NCBI RefSeq assembly: GCF_002440635.1
Contig: NZ_DJUW01000014.1
Span: forward strand, 49,212 to 113,211
Origin: Novosphingobium sp. UBA6272
GTDB taxonomy: Bacteria > Pseudomonadota > Alphaproteobacteria > Sphingomonadales > Sphingomonadaceae
Direction: 5' to 3'
DNA: 64,000 bases
The position numbers and the translations under genes were made by a program. The notes below the pieces were generated by a model. It searched no databases and was not told where the DNA came from. It worked only from the letters and a program-made list of their open reading frames with translations. Below are positions 8,011-16,233 of this stretch, one piece after another. Positions within the stretch are counted from its first letter, which is position 1, and the number at the start of each line of letters is the position of its first letter.

Positions 8011-9323
8011 CCCTGCTGCGCGATCTTGCCGAAGCGCGGATCGATCTCTCCCCCGGGCGCTACGGCCTACTGACCGCCTGCGATGGCGGGCTGCTCGAGG
8101 TGTCGGGCCTGGCCGCCCCGGTCGGCGCGCTGTGCCGGGTCGCGCATGGCGCGGCCGAGCCGCTGACCGCCGAGGTAATCGGCTTTCGCAACGGCCGGAC
8201 CTTGATGATGCTGCTGGGCGATACCGTAATGCTGCGGCCCGGCGCGCGGGTGCGGCTCGAAGGGCGTCCGGGTATGCTCCCAGTGGGTGCTGCCTTCCTC
8301 GGCCGCGCGGTCGATGGTGAGGGCAAGCCAATCGACGGCGGCGGACCGGTCCATTCGCGCTTGGCCTGGCCCGCTGGCGGCGTCCGCACCGGTGCGCTCG
8401 ATCGCAGTCCGGTGCGACAAACATTCGACACCGGCGTGCGCGCCCTCAATGCGCTTACCACCTTCGGGGTGGGCCAGCGGATCGGGATCATGGCCGGGTC
8501 CGGCGTGGGCAAGTCGGTCCTGCTCGACATGATCGCTACCGGGGCCGAAGCCGAGATCGTCGTGGTCGGCCTGATCGGCGAACGCGCCCGCGAAGTCTCT
8601 GATTTCGTCGAACGCCATATGACCGGTAGCAAACGCGAGCGTACCGTCGTCGTCGCGGTCCCCGCCGATCATGCCCCCAACCTGCGATTGCGCGGAGCTC
8701 TGCTGGCCACCAGCCTGGCCGAGCAGTTCCGCAGTCAGGGCCGCAAGGTACTGCTGATCATGGACAGCCTGACCCGCGTCGCCCACGCCGCGCGCGAGAT
8801 CGCGCTGTTGTTGGGTGAGCCCGGTGCGGCGCGGGGCTATCCCCCGTCCGCCCTCGCCGCGATCACCAAGCTGGTCGAGCGGGCAGGCAATTCGGCCGCC
8901 AGCGGCGGATCGATCACCGGGCTCTACACCGTGCTCGCAGACGGCGACAACCAGGACGATCCGGTGGTCGATACGGCCCGCTCGATCCTCGACGGACATG
9001 TGGTGCTGAGCCGCGAACTGGCCCAGCGCGGGCAATATCCGGCCATCGACATCGCCGCTTCGTTGAGCCGGGTCATGGCCGACATCGTGCCAGAGGCCCA
9101 CACCGAGCTGGCTCGTGAATTTCGCGCGTTGACAGCCAGTTATGAGGCAAACCGCGACCTGGTTCTGATGGGTGCCTACCGCGCCGGAGCCGATCCCCAG
9201 CTCGACCGCGCGATCGTGATGCATGCCGCCTTGACCCGGTTCCTGTGCCAGCCGGCGCGCAGCACCGTGGACCTTCCCGCCAGCGTGACCGCGCTGCAAG
9301 AGCTGCTCGGCCATGCGGGCTGA
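8004..9323 (+). CDS. fliI: Flagellum-specific export ATPase FliI
   Basis: Hexameric F1-beta-like ATPase that energises unfolding and delivery of flagellar export substrates. The 439-residue protein has an N-terminal beta-barrel region, then Walker A MAGSGVGKS (about 163-171), the GLIGERAREVSDFVE segment, Walker B (KVLLIMDSLTRVAHAARE) and the GYPPSALAAITKLVERAG signature of type III ATPases. The first residues overlap fliH by seven bases and the last overlap fliJ by eleven. Confidence 0.97.
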   Translation: MLTLLRDLAEARIDLSPGRYGLLTACDGGLLEVSGLAAPVGALCRVAHGAAEPLTAEVIGFRNGRTLMMLLGDTVMLRPGARVRLEGRPGMLPVGAAFLGRAVDGEGKPIDGGGPVHSRLAWPAGGVRTGALDRSPVRQTFDTGVRALNALTTFGVGQRIGIMAGSGVGKSVLLDMIATGAEAEIVVVGLIGERAREVSDFVERHMTGSKRERTVVVAVPADHAPNLRLRGALLATSLAEQFRSQGRKVLLIMDSLTRVAHAAREIALLLGEPGAARGYPPSALAAITKLVERAGNSAASGGSITGLYTVLADGDNQDDPVVDTARSILDGHVVLSRELAQRGQYPAIDIAASLSRVMADIVPEAHTELAREFRALTASYEANRDLVLMGAYRAGADPQLDRAIVMHAALTRFLCQPARSTVDLPASVTALQELLGHAG

Positions 9324-9738
9324 GGCGGCGCGGGTCCGGCGGCTGCAGCGCCTCGAGAAGGTACGTGCCCATGCCAAGCAGGCCGCCGCGCTGGAGGCTG
9401 CGCGAGCCGAAGTGACCCTGGCTCAACTTGAAGCACTGGCTGCGCGGACCGAGGCCATGGCCGCCGACTATCGCGGCCGCACCGGGCTGCGCGATGGGCT
9501 GGAATTGCGCCAGCTCGGCCAGTTCGTCGCTGGGCTTACGGGGATAAACAACACCACTCGTGGTGATGCCCTTCAGGCGCAACAGCTCGCCGATGCGAAG
9601 CAGCAGGAACTGGCCCTCGCCGAGCGCCGCCGCGTCGCGGTGGAAGACCGCGCCCGGCTCGGCGAACGGGCGCTGGCGCAGCGGCTCCAGACCCCGGTGC
9701 TCGGCAGTCGCCGGGCAGTTGGCACGGGCCTTGAATAG
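9313..9738 (+). CDS. fliJ: Flagellar export chaperone FliJ-like
   Basis: A 141-residue protein that is almost entirely alpha-helical with heptad-like leucine/alanine spacing, as expected of FliJ, the coiled-coil stalk protein that escorts export chaperones and contacts FlhA and FliI. Sequence identity is not diagnostic in this family; position directly after fliI (11-base overlap) and before fliK gives the assignment. Confidence 0.8.
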   Translation: MRAEAARVRRLQRLEKVRAHAKQAAALEAARAEVTLAQLEALAARTEAMAADYRGRTGLRDGLELRQLGQFVAGLTGINNTTRGDALQAQQLADAKQQELALAERRRVAVEDRARLGERALAQRLQTPVLGSRRAVGTGLE

Positions 9739-9772
9739 TGACGGGCAAGACCCGCGCGCAAGGAGCCTGCCC

Positions 9773-11215
9773 ATGATCCAGTCTACCCCAGCAACCAGCT
9801 CACCGACGGGTGTCATGCCTGGAATTTCCACTGCAACCTCAGCCAGGGAAGGCGGAGAAAGCTCAGATTTCAGTGCCTTGCTCGAGATACATGCTAATCA
9901 GGGAGAAGAGGCTAGCGCTGACCCTGCCTTGCTCCCCGCCACTTCTGGCGCGGCAATTTCGCCCTCGTCTTTGCCGAACAGTCCGGCAACGGACGGCAAG
10001 ATCTTGCCGCCCGGGTTGCCGGTTGCCGAAGCGGCAGATCCCGCTGACGAACCGCTCCCGGTTGCAGAAGTGCTCCCCCAATCGAAGCCCCGTACGGCCA
10101 AACCCGTCCCCGACCATCCGCACCCCGTGACGAAGCGGGCGAAGGGCGATCCTGTCCCTGTAAGCGAAGTCTTGCCGGTCAAGGATGGTGATCCCGTTCC
10201 GGTGTCCGATCCGATCGCCGTCAAGCCGGCCGAGGTTGTGCCCATTGCCGATGGCATACCGGCCAAGCCTGCTGACGTGGTTCCCATCGCCGAGGTCATT
10301 CCGGTCAAGTCGGCCGAAGTTCCACCTGTTGCCGATGTGCTGGCCGTCAAACCGGCCGAGGTGCTCCCGGTCGCCGACGACATCGCTGTGAAACCCAAGG
10401 ACGATACTCCGCCAGAAGCGGCCTTCAAGGGTCAGGGTCCGATCCAGCGGACCTTGCCCGATCTGCCCGAACAGGCCAGCACGCGGGCACACGAACAGCT
10501 TGAACGGCGGCGAGCCCAGATCCCGGCGGCGCCGAGCATTGTCATTCCGGTGATGCGCGTTTTGGCAGTGACCAAACCGGCCGAGCAACCTGTCGTGCCC
10601 GCCCCCCTACCCGCCGAGGAAATTCGATTGGCGGTCTCGCTGCCCCGCGCGGCGACACTGCTCGCGCAGCGCGAAGAGACGAGGATCGGCGCTGCAATCG
10701 AGACAGACAGTTCTTCCAGCCCGTCATTGACCGGCCCAGGCTCGCTCCAGCCCGCCGCTGCCGCGCAGACAATCTCCTCCGCGCCCGTCACCCAGGTCCG
10801 TCAGCACGATTTCGCCGCGCTGATCGATCGCCTTTCCGCCGCGCGCGAGGCCATGGCCCCGCAAGCGGTATCGATCACCGTCGCGCATCAGGAATTCGGC
10901 CCGGTCCGGCTGCATTTCCGGCCGGAGGATGCCGGGCTGTCGGTCGCCATGACCAGCGCCGATCCCGATTTTGCCCGAGCCGCCGCGGCCCAGCCCGCCC
11001 CGGTCCTTCCGACTTCGGCGAGCGAACAGGCAGGTTCAGCCCTGCAGCAACGCGGTGAAGGTGCCCCGTCTCAGCAAGGCGGCTTCACCCAGTCGCGCGG
11101 CCAATCGTCCGAGCGGCGCGAACAGCATCACGGACAGCAACACCAGCCGCAGGGCCAGGCCGAGCGGCGCGGAGCGGGCCGCTCGGCCGCGCAACGCAGC
11201 GGCATCTTCGCCTGA
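9773..11215 (+). CDS. fliK: Flagellar hook-length control protein FliK-like
   Basis: Exported molecular ruler that sets hook length and switches export specificity. Start chosen at 9773 because AGGAG lies at 9760-9764; the longer open frame overlaps fliJ in another frame. The 480-residue protein has a long disordered proline/valine/alanine-rich N-terminal part containing a 14-residue tandem repeat (about 148-208), and a C-terminal Flg_hook-type domain near residues 340-400 (ALIDRLSAAREAM; VSITVAHQEFGPVRLHFRPE). The tail is glutamine/arginine-rich. The ruler region is expected to vary in length between relatives, and the repeats offer a mechanism. Confidence 0.88.
   Translation: MIQSTPATSSPTGVMPGISTATSAREGGESSDFSALLEIHANQGEEASADPALLPATSGAAISPSSLPNSPATDGKILPPGLPVAEAADPADEPLPVAEVLPQSKPRTAKPVPDHPHPVTKRAKGDPVPVSEVLPVKDGDPVPVSDPIAVKPAEVVPIADGIPAKPADVVPIAEVIPVKSAEVPPVADVLAVKPAEVLPVADDIAVKPKDDTPPEAAFKGQGPIQRTLPDLPEQASTRAHEQLERRRAQIPAAPSIVIPVMRVLAVTKPAEQPVVPAPLPAEEIRLAVSLPRAATLLAQREETRIGAAIETDSSSSPSLTGPGSLQPAAAAQTISSAPVTQVRQHDFAALIDRLSAAREAMAPQAVSITVAHQEFGPVRLHFRPEDAGLSVAMTSADPDFARAAAAQPAPVLPTSASEQAGSALQQRGEGAPSQQGGFTQSRGQSSERREQHHGQQHQPQGQAERRGAGRSAAQRSGIFA
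10214..10395 (+). repeat. 42-bp tandem repeat inside fliK
   Basis: Four full degenerate units at 10214-10255, 10256-10297, 10298-10339 and 10340-10381, plus a partial fifth. They encode a 14-residue unit of the form IxVKPAEVxPVADx. The units differ at synonymous sites, so the array is not a recent slippage product, but its period is an exact multiple of three and can change length without frameshift. Confidence 0.85.
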
Positions 11216-11243
11216 AGCAGCGCAATCGAAGGGGAATTGAAAC

Positions 11244-11840
11244 ATGCATGACAAGGCCGAGGGCGATGGCGAGCCCAGGAAGAAGAAGGGCAAGGGGCTG
11301 ATGGTCAAGCTGGTGCTTGGTCTGGTGCTGGTCGGAGCCGGTGGCGGCGGCACCTTCATGGCGGTCAAAGCCGGGATGCTGGGCGAACACGGCGAGGAAA
11401 AGCCCAAGGAAAAGGATCTGCCCAAGCTGCTCAAGAAGGGTGACGAGGATCCCTATGCAGTCAAAGCCGAGGGCAAAGAGGGCGAAGGTCCGGCCGAAGT
11501 CGAGGGCGAAGGCGGCAGCGAGTACAAGACCAGCTACTACAACTTTACCGACGACTTCACCTCCAACCTCAGGAACTCGACCGCGCTGGTCCAGATCAGC
11601 CTGGCCTGCTCGACTCGCCGCGACGGCCGGGTGCTGATGTGGCTCAAGAAGCATGAGCTGGCGATCCGCAGCGCGGTGCTGGTGGTGCTGGCCGACACGC
11701 CCGAGGAAGAGGTTCTGACTCCGGAGGGCAAGCAGCGGCTGGCCAAGCGCCTGACCGATGCCATCAACCAGGTGCTGACCGATACCGAAGGGTTCGGCGG
11801 GGTCGACAAGGTCTATTTCAAGAGTTTCCTCGTCCAGTGA
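11244..11840 (+). CDS. fliL: Flagellar basal body-associated protein FliL
   Basis: Inner-membrane protein that surrounds and stabilises the stator near the motor. The 198 residues contain a short lysine-rich cytoplasmic start, one membrane segment (about 17-37, LMVKLVLGLVLVGAGGGGTF), an acidic linker, and the periplasmic stomatin-like FliL domain (YNFTDDFTSNLRNSTALVQISLAC, LAKRLTDAINQVL, VDKVYFKSFLVQ). The family-typical ending in YFxxFxxQ is present. The stop overlaps the fliM start by four bases. Confidence 0.94.
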   Translation: MHDKAEGDGEPRKKKGKGLMVKLVLGLVLVGAGGGGTFMAVKAGMLGEHGEEKPKEKDLPKLLKKGDEDPYAVKAEGKEGEGPAEVEGEGGSEYKTSYYNFTDDFTSNLRNSTALVQISLACSTRRDGRVLMWLKKHELAIRSAVLVVLADTPEEEVLTPEGKQRLAKRLTDAINQVLTDTEGFGGVDKVYFKSFLVQ

Positions 11841-12724
11841 ACACGCAGCATTCCTTCGTCGCCGAACGCGCGGCGGCGCAGCATTGCGCCGAACTGCTGC
11901 GCGGCGGTCCCCCGCCGGCCGAGCTGCTGCCCGCGCTGGCGCGCAGTGGTGAGCGGATTGCCCGCGCGCTGGCTCCGGCGCTCGCCCCGCTGGTTGGGGC
12001 CGAGACGCTCGAGATCGAAGCCGGGCAGCCCGAGCAGTCAGACCTGGCCGACCTGATCGAAGCGATCGGTCCGCTGGCTGCAAACAGTCTGCTTGCCAGC
12101 GATACCGGGGGCCTGAGCCTGCTGACCTCGATCGACGGTGCCGGGGCACTGCGGCTGGTCGACCGTGCATTTGGCGGCCGCGGCGAGCTGTCGGGACCAT
12201 TGCCGGACCGGTTTCCGCTTTCGGCCGAAATGCTGATCGCGCGGATCGAGGATGCGGTTGCCGCGGTGCTGGCCGAACAGCTTGGCCTGCCCGATCTTGG
12301 CGTGCTGCGCCGGGATTGCCGGATCGGCGATCTCGCTGCGTTTCCAGCCCAGGCCCGCCTGGCCGTGCTGCGGCTGACAATCGGCGAGGCCGGGCGAAAG
12401 CCCTGGAACCTGCTTGCGGCGCTGCCGCTGGAACATCTGCCCCGGCTGCTCGGCACCGGCGGGCTGGAGCGCGCCGCACCGCGCCGCACCGGCTCGGCCG
12501 ATCCCGCCGCCGCACCCTTTGCCGAGATGCCGCTGCCGCTGACCGCCACCCTGGTCGACATGCGAGTGCCGCTTTCCGCACTCGTCGCGCTCGAACCCGG
12601 CATGGTGCTGCCGGTCGCTGTGGCGCGGGCTGTGCCGATCGCGATCGGCGGCGCGGTGCTGGCACGCGGCACGATCGGCTCCAATGACGACCGCGTCGCG
12701 GTCAAACTCACCCAGATCGCCTGA
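11837..12724 (+). CDS. fliM: Flagellar motor switch protein FliM, divergent
   Basis: C-ring protein joining FliG to FliN and normally receiving CheY-phosphate. The 295-residue protein has the CheC-like middle domain (LADLIEAIGPLAANSLLA; LVDRAFGGRG) and a C-terminal SpoA domain (VDMRVPLSALVALEPGMVLPV). Assignment rests on these and on its place between fliL and fliN. It is shorter than typical FliM, and the first residues (MNTQHSFVAERAAAQHCAEL) contain no DEIDALL-type CheY-binding peptide, so switching may use a different contact. No frameshift is seen. Confidence 0.88.
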   Translation: MNTQHSFVAERAAAQHCAELLRGGPPPAELLPALARSGERIARALAPALAPLVGAETLEIEAGQPEQSDLADLIEAIGPLAANSLLASDTGGLSLLTSIDGAGALRLVDRAFGGRGELSGPLPDRFPLSAEMLIARIEDAVAAVLAEQLGLPDLGVLRRDCRIGDLAAFPAQARLAVLRLTIGEAGRKPWNLLAALPLEHLPRLLGTGGLERAAPRRTGSADPAAAPFAEMPLPLTATLVDMRVPLSALVALEPGMVLPVAVARAVPIAIGGAVLARGTIGSNDDRVAVKLTQIA

Positions 12725-12738
12725 AGGGACCCCCAGCG

Positions 12739-13011
12739 ATGACCATCCATACCCGCGGCTTCGACCTCCTTAGGGAAGTTGACGTCCGCCTATCGGTCGA
12801 ACTCGGCCGCACCGACATGAAGCTGAAAGACGTGCTCGCATTGGGCGAAGACAGCGTGGTCATGCTCGACCGTCTGACCGACGAACTGCTCGACGTGATG
12901 GTCAACGGCAAGCTGATCGCGCGGGGTGAGATCATCGCGCAGGGCAATCGCTTTGGCCTGCGGATCGTCGAAATGGCCGGCACCACCGCCCCGGCAGAAG
13001 GAGCGGCCTGA
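12739..13011 (+). CDS. fliN: Flagellar motor switch protein FliN
   Basis: C-ring subunit made almost only of a SpoA (surface presentation of antigens) domain. In its 90 residues: LLREVDVRLSVELGRTDMKL, VMLDRLTDELLDVMVNGKLIARGEII and the FGLRIVEM ending, all family hallmarks. It begins 14 bases after fliM and its stop overlaps the fliO start by one base. Confidence 0.95.
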   Translation: MTIHTRGFDLLREVDVRLSVELGRTDMKLKDVLALGEDSVVMLDRLTDELLDVMVNGKLIARGEIIAQGNRFGLRIVEMAGTTAPAEGAA

Positions 13012-13280
13012 TGCTGTTCTACATTCTCAAGCTGATCGTGCTGCTGCCACTGATCGCTAGCCTCGCCTGGGGCAGCCTCAAGCTGGCGCAGAAGATGCAG
13101 GCCCGGATCGGCGGCGCGCAGGGTGGCAGCAAGGCGGTGCGGATCATCGAGACGACGATGCTTTCGCCCACGCTCAAGCTGGCGGTGATCGAGTTTCACG
13201 GGCGGGAGATACTTGTCTCGGCATCGCGCCAGGGGCTGACCCGGCTGGCCGAGGCTCCGGCGCGGGAGGTGCGGCCATGA
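13011..13280 (+). CDS. fliO: Flagellar biosynthetic protein FliO, short form
   Basis: An 89-residue protein with one N-terminal membrane segment (residues 3-22, FYILKLIVLLPLIASLAWGS) and a basic cytoplasmic part (KAVRIIETTMLSPTLKLAVIEFHGREILVSA) matching the small FliO/MopB domain. FliO assists assembly of the FliP export pore. Position directly before fliP, with a four-base overlap, supports the call. The long tail seen in some FliO proteins is absent. Confidence 0.85.
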   Translation: MLFYILKLIVLLPLIASLAWGSLKLAQKMQARIGGAQGGSKAVRIIETTMLSPTLKLAVIEFHGREILVSASRQGLTRLAEAPAREVRP

Positions 13281-14023
13281 ATCGCTGGCTCCTCGCCCTG
13301 CCCGCCGTGCTGCTCCCCACCTTGGCGAGCGCGCAGACCGCAATCCCCGGCGCGCTGGACCGCGCCTTCGGGGCGACCGGTGGGACCGGCGGACAGGGCA
13401 TGACCCTGTCGCTTCAGCTGCTGATCATGATGGGGCTGCTGACGCTGCTCCCCGGTCTGCTGCTGATGATGACCAGCTTCACCCGGATCCTGGTGGTGCT
13501 TTCGATCCTGCGTCAGGCGCTGGGGCTGCAACAAAGCCCTCCCAATCAGGTGCTGATCGGGCTCAGCCTGTTCCTCTCGCTGTTCATCATGGCCCCGACG
13601 CTGGAAAAGGTGAACGCTCAGGCGATCGCGCCCTACTCCGCCGGGACCATCAACGCTGAACAGGCGATTGCCGCAGGTGGCAAGGAATTCCACGCCTTCA
13701 TGGTCCGCCAGACCCGCAAGCACGACCTGAAGATGTTCGCCGAAATGGCCAAGGCTCCGAAATTTGCGCGGTCGGAAGACATCCCGTTCTCGATTCTGCT
13801 GCCAGCCTTCGTCACCAGCGAGCTCAAGACCGCCTTCCAGATCGGGTTCATGCTGTTCCTGCCGTTTCTGGTGATCGATCTGGTGGTCGCCTCAGTGCTG
13901 ATGAGCCTGGGGATGATGATGATGAGCCCGACGATCGTCAGTCTGCCCTTCAAGCTGCTGCTGTTCGTGCTGGTCGATGGCTGGGCGCTGCTGATGGGCA
14001 GTCTGGTGGCGAGCTTCGGGTAG
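13277..14023 (+). CDS. fliP: Flagellar export-gate protein FliP
   Basis: Pore subunit of the flagellar type III export gate. The 248 residues begin with a cleavable signal peptide (LLALPAVLLPTLASAQT), as in other FliP proteins. The conserved membrane core follows: MTSFTRILVVLSILRQALG, PNQVLIGLSLFLSLFIM, IPFSILLPAFVTSELKTAF, LFLPFLVIDLVVASVLMSLG and MMMMSPTIVSLPFKLLLFVL. It continues the fliO-P-Q-R order. Confidence 0.98.
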   Translation: MNRWLLALPAVLLPTLASAQTAIPGALDRAFGATGGTGGQGMTLSLQLLIMMGLLTLLPGLLLMMTSFTRILVVLSILRQALGLQQSPPNQVLIGLSLFLSLFIMAPTLEKVNAQAIAPYSAGTINAEQAIAAGGKEFHAFMVRQTRKHDLKMFAEMAKAPKFARSEDIPFSILLPAFVTSELKTAFQIGFMLFLPFLVIDLVVASVLMSLGMMMMSPTIVSLPFKLLLFVLVDGWALLMGSLVASFG

Positions 14024-14027
14024 CGCC

Positions 14028-14300
14028 ATGGATGAAACCGCCGCCCTGCTCTCGCTGGTCGACCGGATGCTGTGGGTTACCGCGCTGGTTGCCGCGCCGG
14101 TGCTGCTGGCCAGCCTGGCGGTCGGCCTGATCGTCGGGATCATCCAGGCGGCGACTTCGGTCAACGAGCAGACCCTGACCTTTGTCCCCAAACTGGGCGT
14201 GATCGCGCTGGTGCTGGTCGTGCTGGGCGCCTCGATGTTCGCGCTGGTCGGCGAGTTCATGCAGGAAATCTTCGCCCAGATCGCGAGCCTGGGGCGGTGA
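14028..14300 (+). CDS. fliQ: Flagellar export-gate protein FliQ
   Basis: Small export-gate subunit with two membrane helices, 90 residues. Family signatures: VTALVAAPVLLASLAVGLIV, then GIIQAATSVNEQTLTFVPKL. Starts four bases after fliP and overlaps the fliR GTG start. Confidence 0.97.
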   Translation: MDETAALLSLVDRMLWVTALVAAPVLLASLAVGLIVGIIQAATSVNEQTLTFVPKLGVIALVLVVLGASMFALVGEFMQEIFAQIASLGR

Positions 14301-15079
14301 TCGCGCTCGATTTCGGGTTCGGCGCGGTCGAGGCCGAGCTGTGGAAACTGGTCTTCCTGATGACCCGGATCGGGGCCGCGCTGCTGGCCGCGCCGTTCTT
14401 TTCTGCCGCCGCCGTGCCGGTGCAATTGCGGGTGGCGATCACCGGGGCGATCGCGGTGCTGGTCTCGGCCTGGGTGCCGGTGAGCGTGCCACCCGCGCTG
14501 TTCTCGCTGGCCGGGCTGATGGCGGTGTTTGCCGAAGTGCTGGTCGGTCTCGCGCTCGGCTTCGTGCTGCAATTGTCGTTCGCCGCGCCGGTGCTGGCCG
14601 CCGAGCAGATCGGCGGGGCAATGGGGATGAGCATCGCCTCGAGCGCCGATCCGGTGAACGGCACCCACTCGCCGATCCTCGGCCAATACTTCACCGTAAT
14701 GCTGACGCTGATCTTCCTCGGCCTCGGCGCGCACCTCACCTGGCTGCGGCTGGTGGTGGAGAGCTACACCGTGTTTCCGCCCGGCAATGCCTGGCTGGGG
14801 CCGGAGCAGCTTGAACGGATCGTAGGCTTCGCCGGAGAAATGTTCGTCGCTGCGGTCGCCATTGCCCTGCCCGTCACGCTGGTGCTGCTGCTGGTCCAGA
14901 TCGCCAGCGGTGTGCTGAGCCGCTCGGCCCCGGCGCTCAACCTGTTCGCGCTGGGCTTGCCGGCGGGCATTCTCGCAGGCCTTGCTGCGCTGATCGCGGT
15001 CGCGCCGCTCTATGCCGATCAGTTCGCTACCTTGAGCGAGGAAGCAGTCCAGCAGGCCGGGGCCGTGTTACTGCGATGA
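14297..15079 (+). CDS. fliR: Flagellar export-gate protein FliR
   Basis: Export-gate subunit that completes the FliP5FliR1 pore, 260 residues with about six membrane helices. The start is taken as the GTG at 14297, which overlaps the fliQ stop (GGTGA arrangement); the longer open frame upstream lies inside fliQ. Recognisable segments: FLMTRIGAALLAAPFFSAA, VPVQLRVAITGAIAVLVSAW, LGFVLQLSFAAPVLAAEQIG, and NLFALGLPAGILAGLAALI. It overlaps flhB by four bases. Confidence 0.96.
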   Translation: MIALDFGFGAVEAELWKLVFLMTRIGAALLAAPFFSAAAVPVQLRVAITGAIAVLVSAWVPVSVPPALFSLAGLMAVFAEVLVGLALGFVLQLSFAAPVLAAEQIGGAMGMSIASSADPVNGTHSPILGQYFTVMLTLIFLGLGAHLTWLRLVVESYTVFPPGNAWLGPEQLERIVGFAGEMFVAAVAIALPVTLVLLLVQIASGVLSRSAPALNLFALGLPAGILAGLAALIAVAPLYADQFATLSEEAVQQAGAVLLR

Positions 15080-16203
15080 GCGAGGAAAAGACCCTCGCCC
15101 CAACCGAAAAGCGCCGCCGCGAGGCCGCGCAAAAAGGCGATGTACTGCGCAGCCGCGAGGCCGCGACCGCCATCGCCGTGCTGATCGGCGCGGCCTGGCT
15201 GAAATTCGCCGGGCCTTGGCTCTATGAGCGCATGACCGGGGCCTTGCGCAGCGGCCTCGCCTGGGACCGCGCCGCACTGGAAGACTTCAATCCAGGCGCG
15301 GCGATGATCGACTTGCTGCTGGGCGTATTCCCGCCGCTGCTGACTCTGGCCCTTGCGGTGATGCTCGCCGTCAGCGCCAGCCAGCTTGGCTCGGCCGATG
15401 GCCGCTGGGTCGGCGGCAATGCCCTGCCCAAGGCTTCGCGGCTCGATCCGCTGGCCGGGCTCAAGCGGATGTTCGGCGCGCAGGGCTGGATCGAGGTGGG
15501 CAAGGGCATCCTCAAGGTCACGCTGCTCGGCGCGATCTGCTACGCCTGGGCCAAGGGCAGTCTGGCCGACCTGCTCGGCCTGGGCCGAGCGGCCTCGCTC
15601 GGCGGAGCGCTGCGCCAAAGCTGGGACGCGCTGACCGCGCTGTTGTTCGCGCTCGCCGCTGGGCTGGTGGTGATCGCGCTGATCGACTGGCCGATCCAGT
15701 GGCTGCGCCGGTTCCTGCGTCTGCGGATGAGCCAGCAGGAAATGCGCGACGAGCACAAGGAGGCCGAAGGCTCGCCCGAGCGCAAGGCTGCCCAGCGCCA
15801 CCGCCAGCGGCAATATGCCAGCGGCGCAGTGGCCAAGGCGATGCGCGAGGCGCAATTCGTGCTGACCAACCCGACTCATTTCTCGGTGGCGATGGGCTAT
15901 GATCCGGGCAAGGCCGGCGCGCCAATCGTGCTGGCCAAGGGACGCGGCGACAAGGCGCTGGCGATGCGCGATCTGGCCCGCGAACTGGGGGTGCCGCTGC
16001 TGGAAGTCCCTGCCCTCGCCCGCTCGGTCTATTTCACCACTCGCGAGAACCAGATGATCCGCGAGGAGCTCTACGCCGCAGTCGCCGCCGTGTTGGCCTA
16101 TGTCTTTTCGCTGCGGCGCGGCGAAGCGCGGCTGCTGCCGCCGATCGAGGTGCCGCTGGCCCTGCGCTTCGACGCCGAGGGCCGCCCCGAGGAAAGCCCT
16201 TAA
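15076..16203 (+). CDS. flhB: Flagellar export switch protein FlhB
   Basis: Export-apparatus protein whose self-cleavage switches specificity from hook to filament substrates, in concert with FliK. The 375 residues begin with the family motif EEKTLAPTEKRRREAAQKGD, followed by four membrane helices and a cytoplasmic domain. The autocleavage site NPTH is intact at about residues 265-268 (FVLTNPTHFSVAMGYD). The tail contains the conserved ENQMIREELYAAVAAVLAYV segment. Confidence 0.98.
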   Translation: MSEEKTLAPTEKRRREAAQKGDVLRSREAATAIAVLIGAAWLKFAGPWLYERMTGALRSGLAWDRAALEDFNPGAAMIDLLLGVFPPLLTLALAVMLAVSASQLGSADGRWVGGNALPKASRLDPLAGLKRMFGAQGWIEVGKGILKVTLLGAICYAWAKGSLADLLGLGRAASLGGALRQSWDALTALLFALAAGLVVIALIDWPIQWLRRFLRLRMSQQEMRDEHKEAEGSPERKAAQRHRQRQYASGAVAKAMREAQFVLTNPTHFSVAMGYDPGKAGAPIVLAKGRGDKALAMRDLARELGVPLLEVPALARSVYFTTRENQMIREELYAAVAAVLAYVFSLRRGEARLLPPIEVPLALRFDAEGRPEESP

Positions 16204-16233
16204 TCGCGCGGCAAGCGGGTCGTTCTACCGACC

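Noticed and set aside
9560..9772. Longer N-terminus for FliK
   Set aside because: It overlaps fliJ in another frame and is arginine/serine-rich out-of-frame sequence; AGGAG precedes the ATG at 9773.
14072..14296. Extension of FliR into fliQ
   Set aside because: The residues are a shadow of fliQ in another frame; the GTG at 14297 overlaps the fliQ stop.
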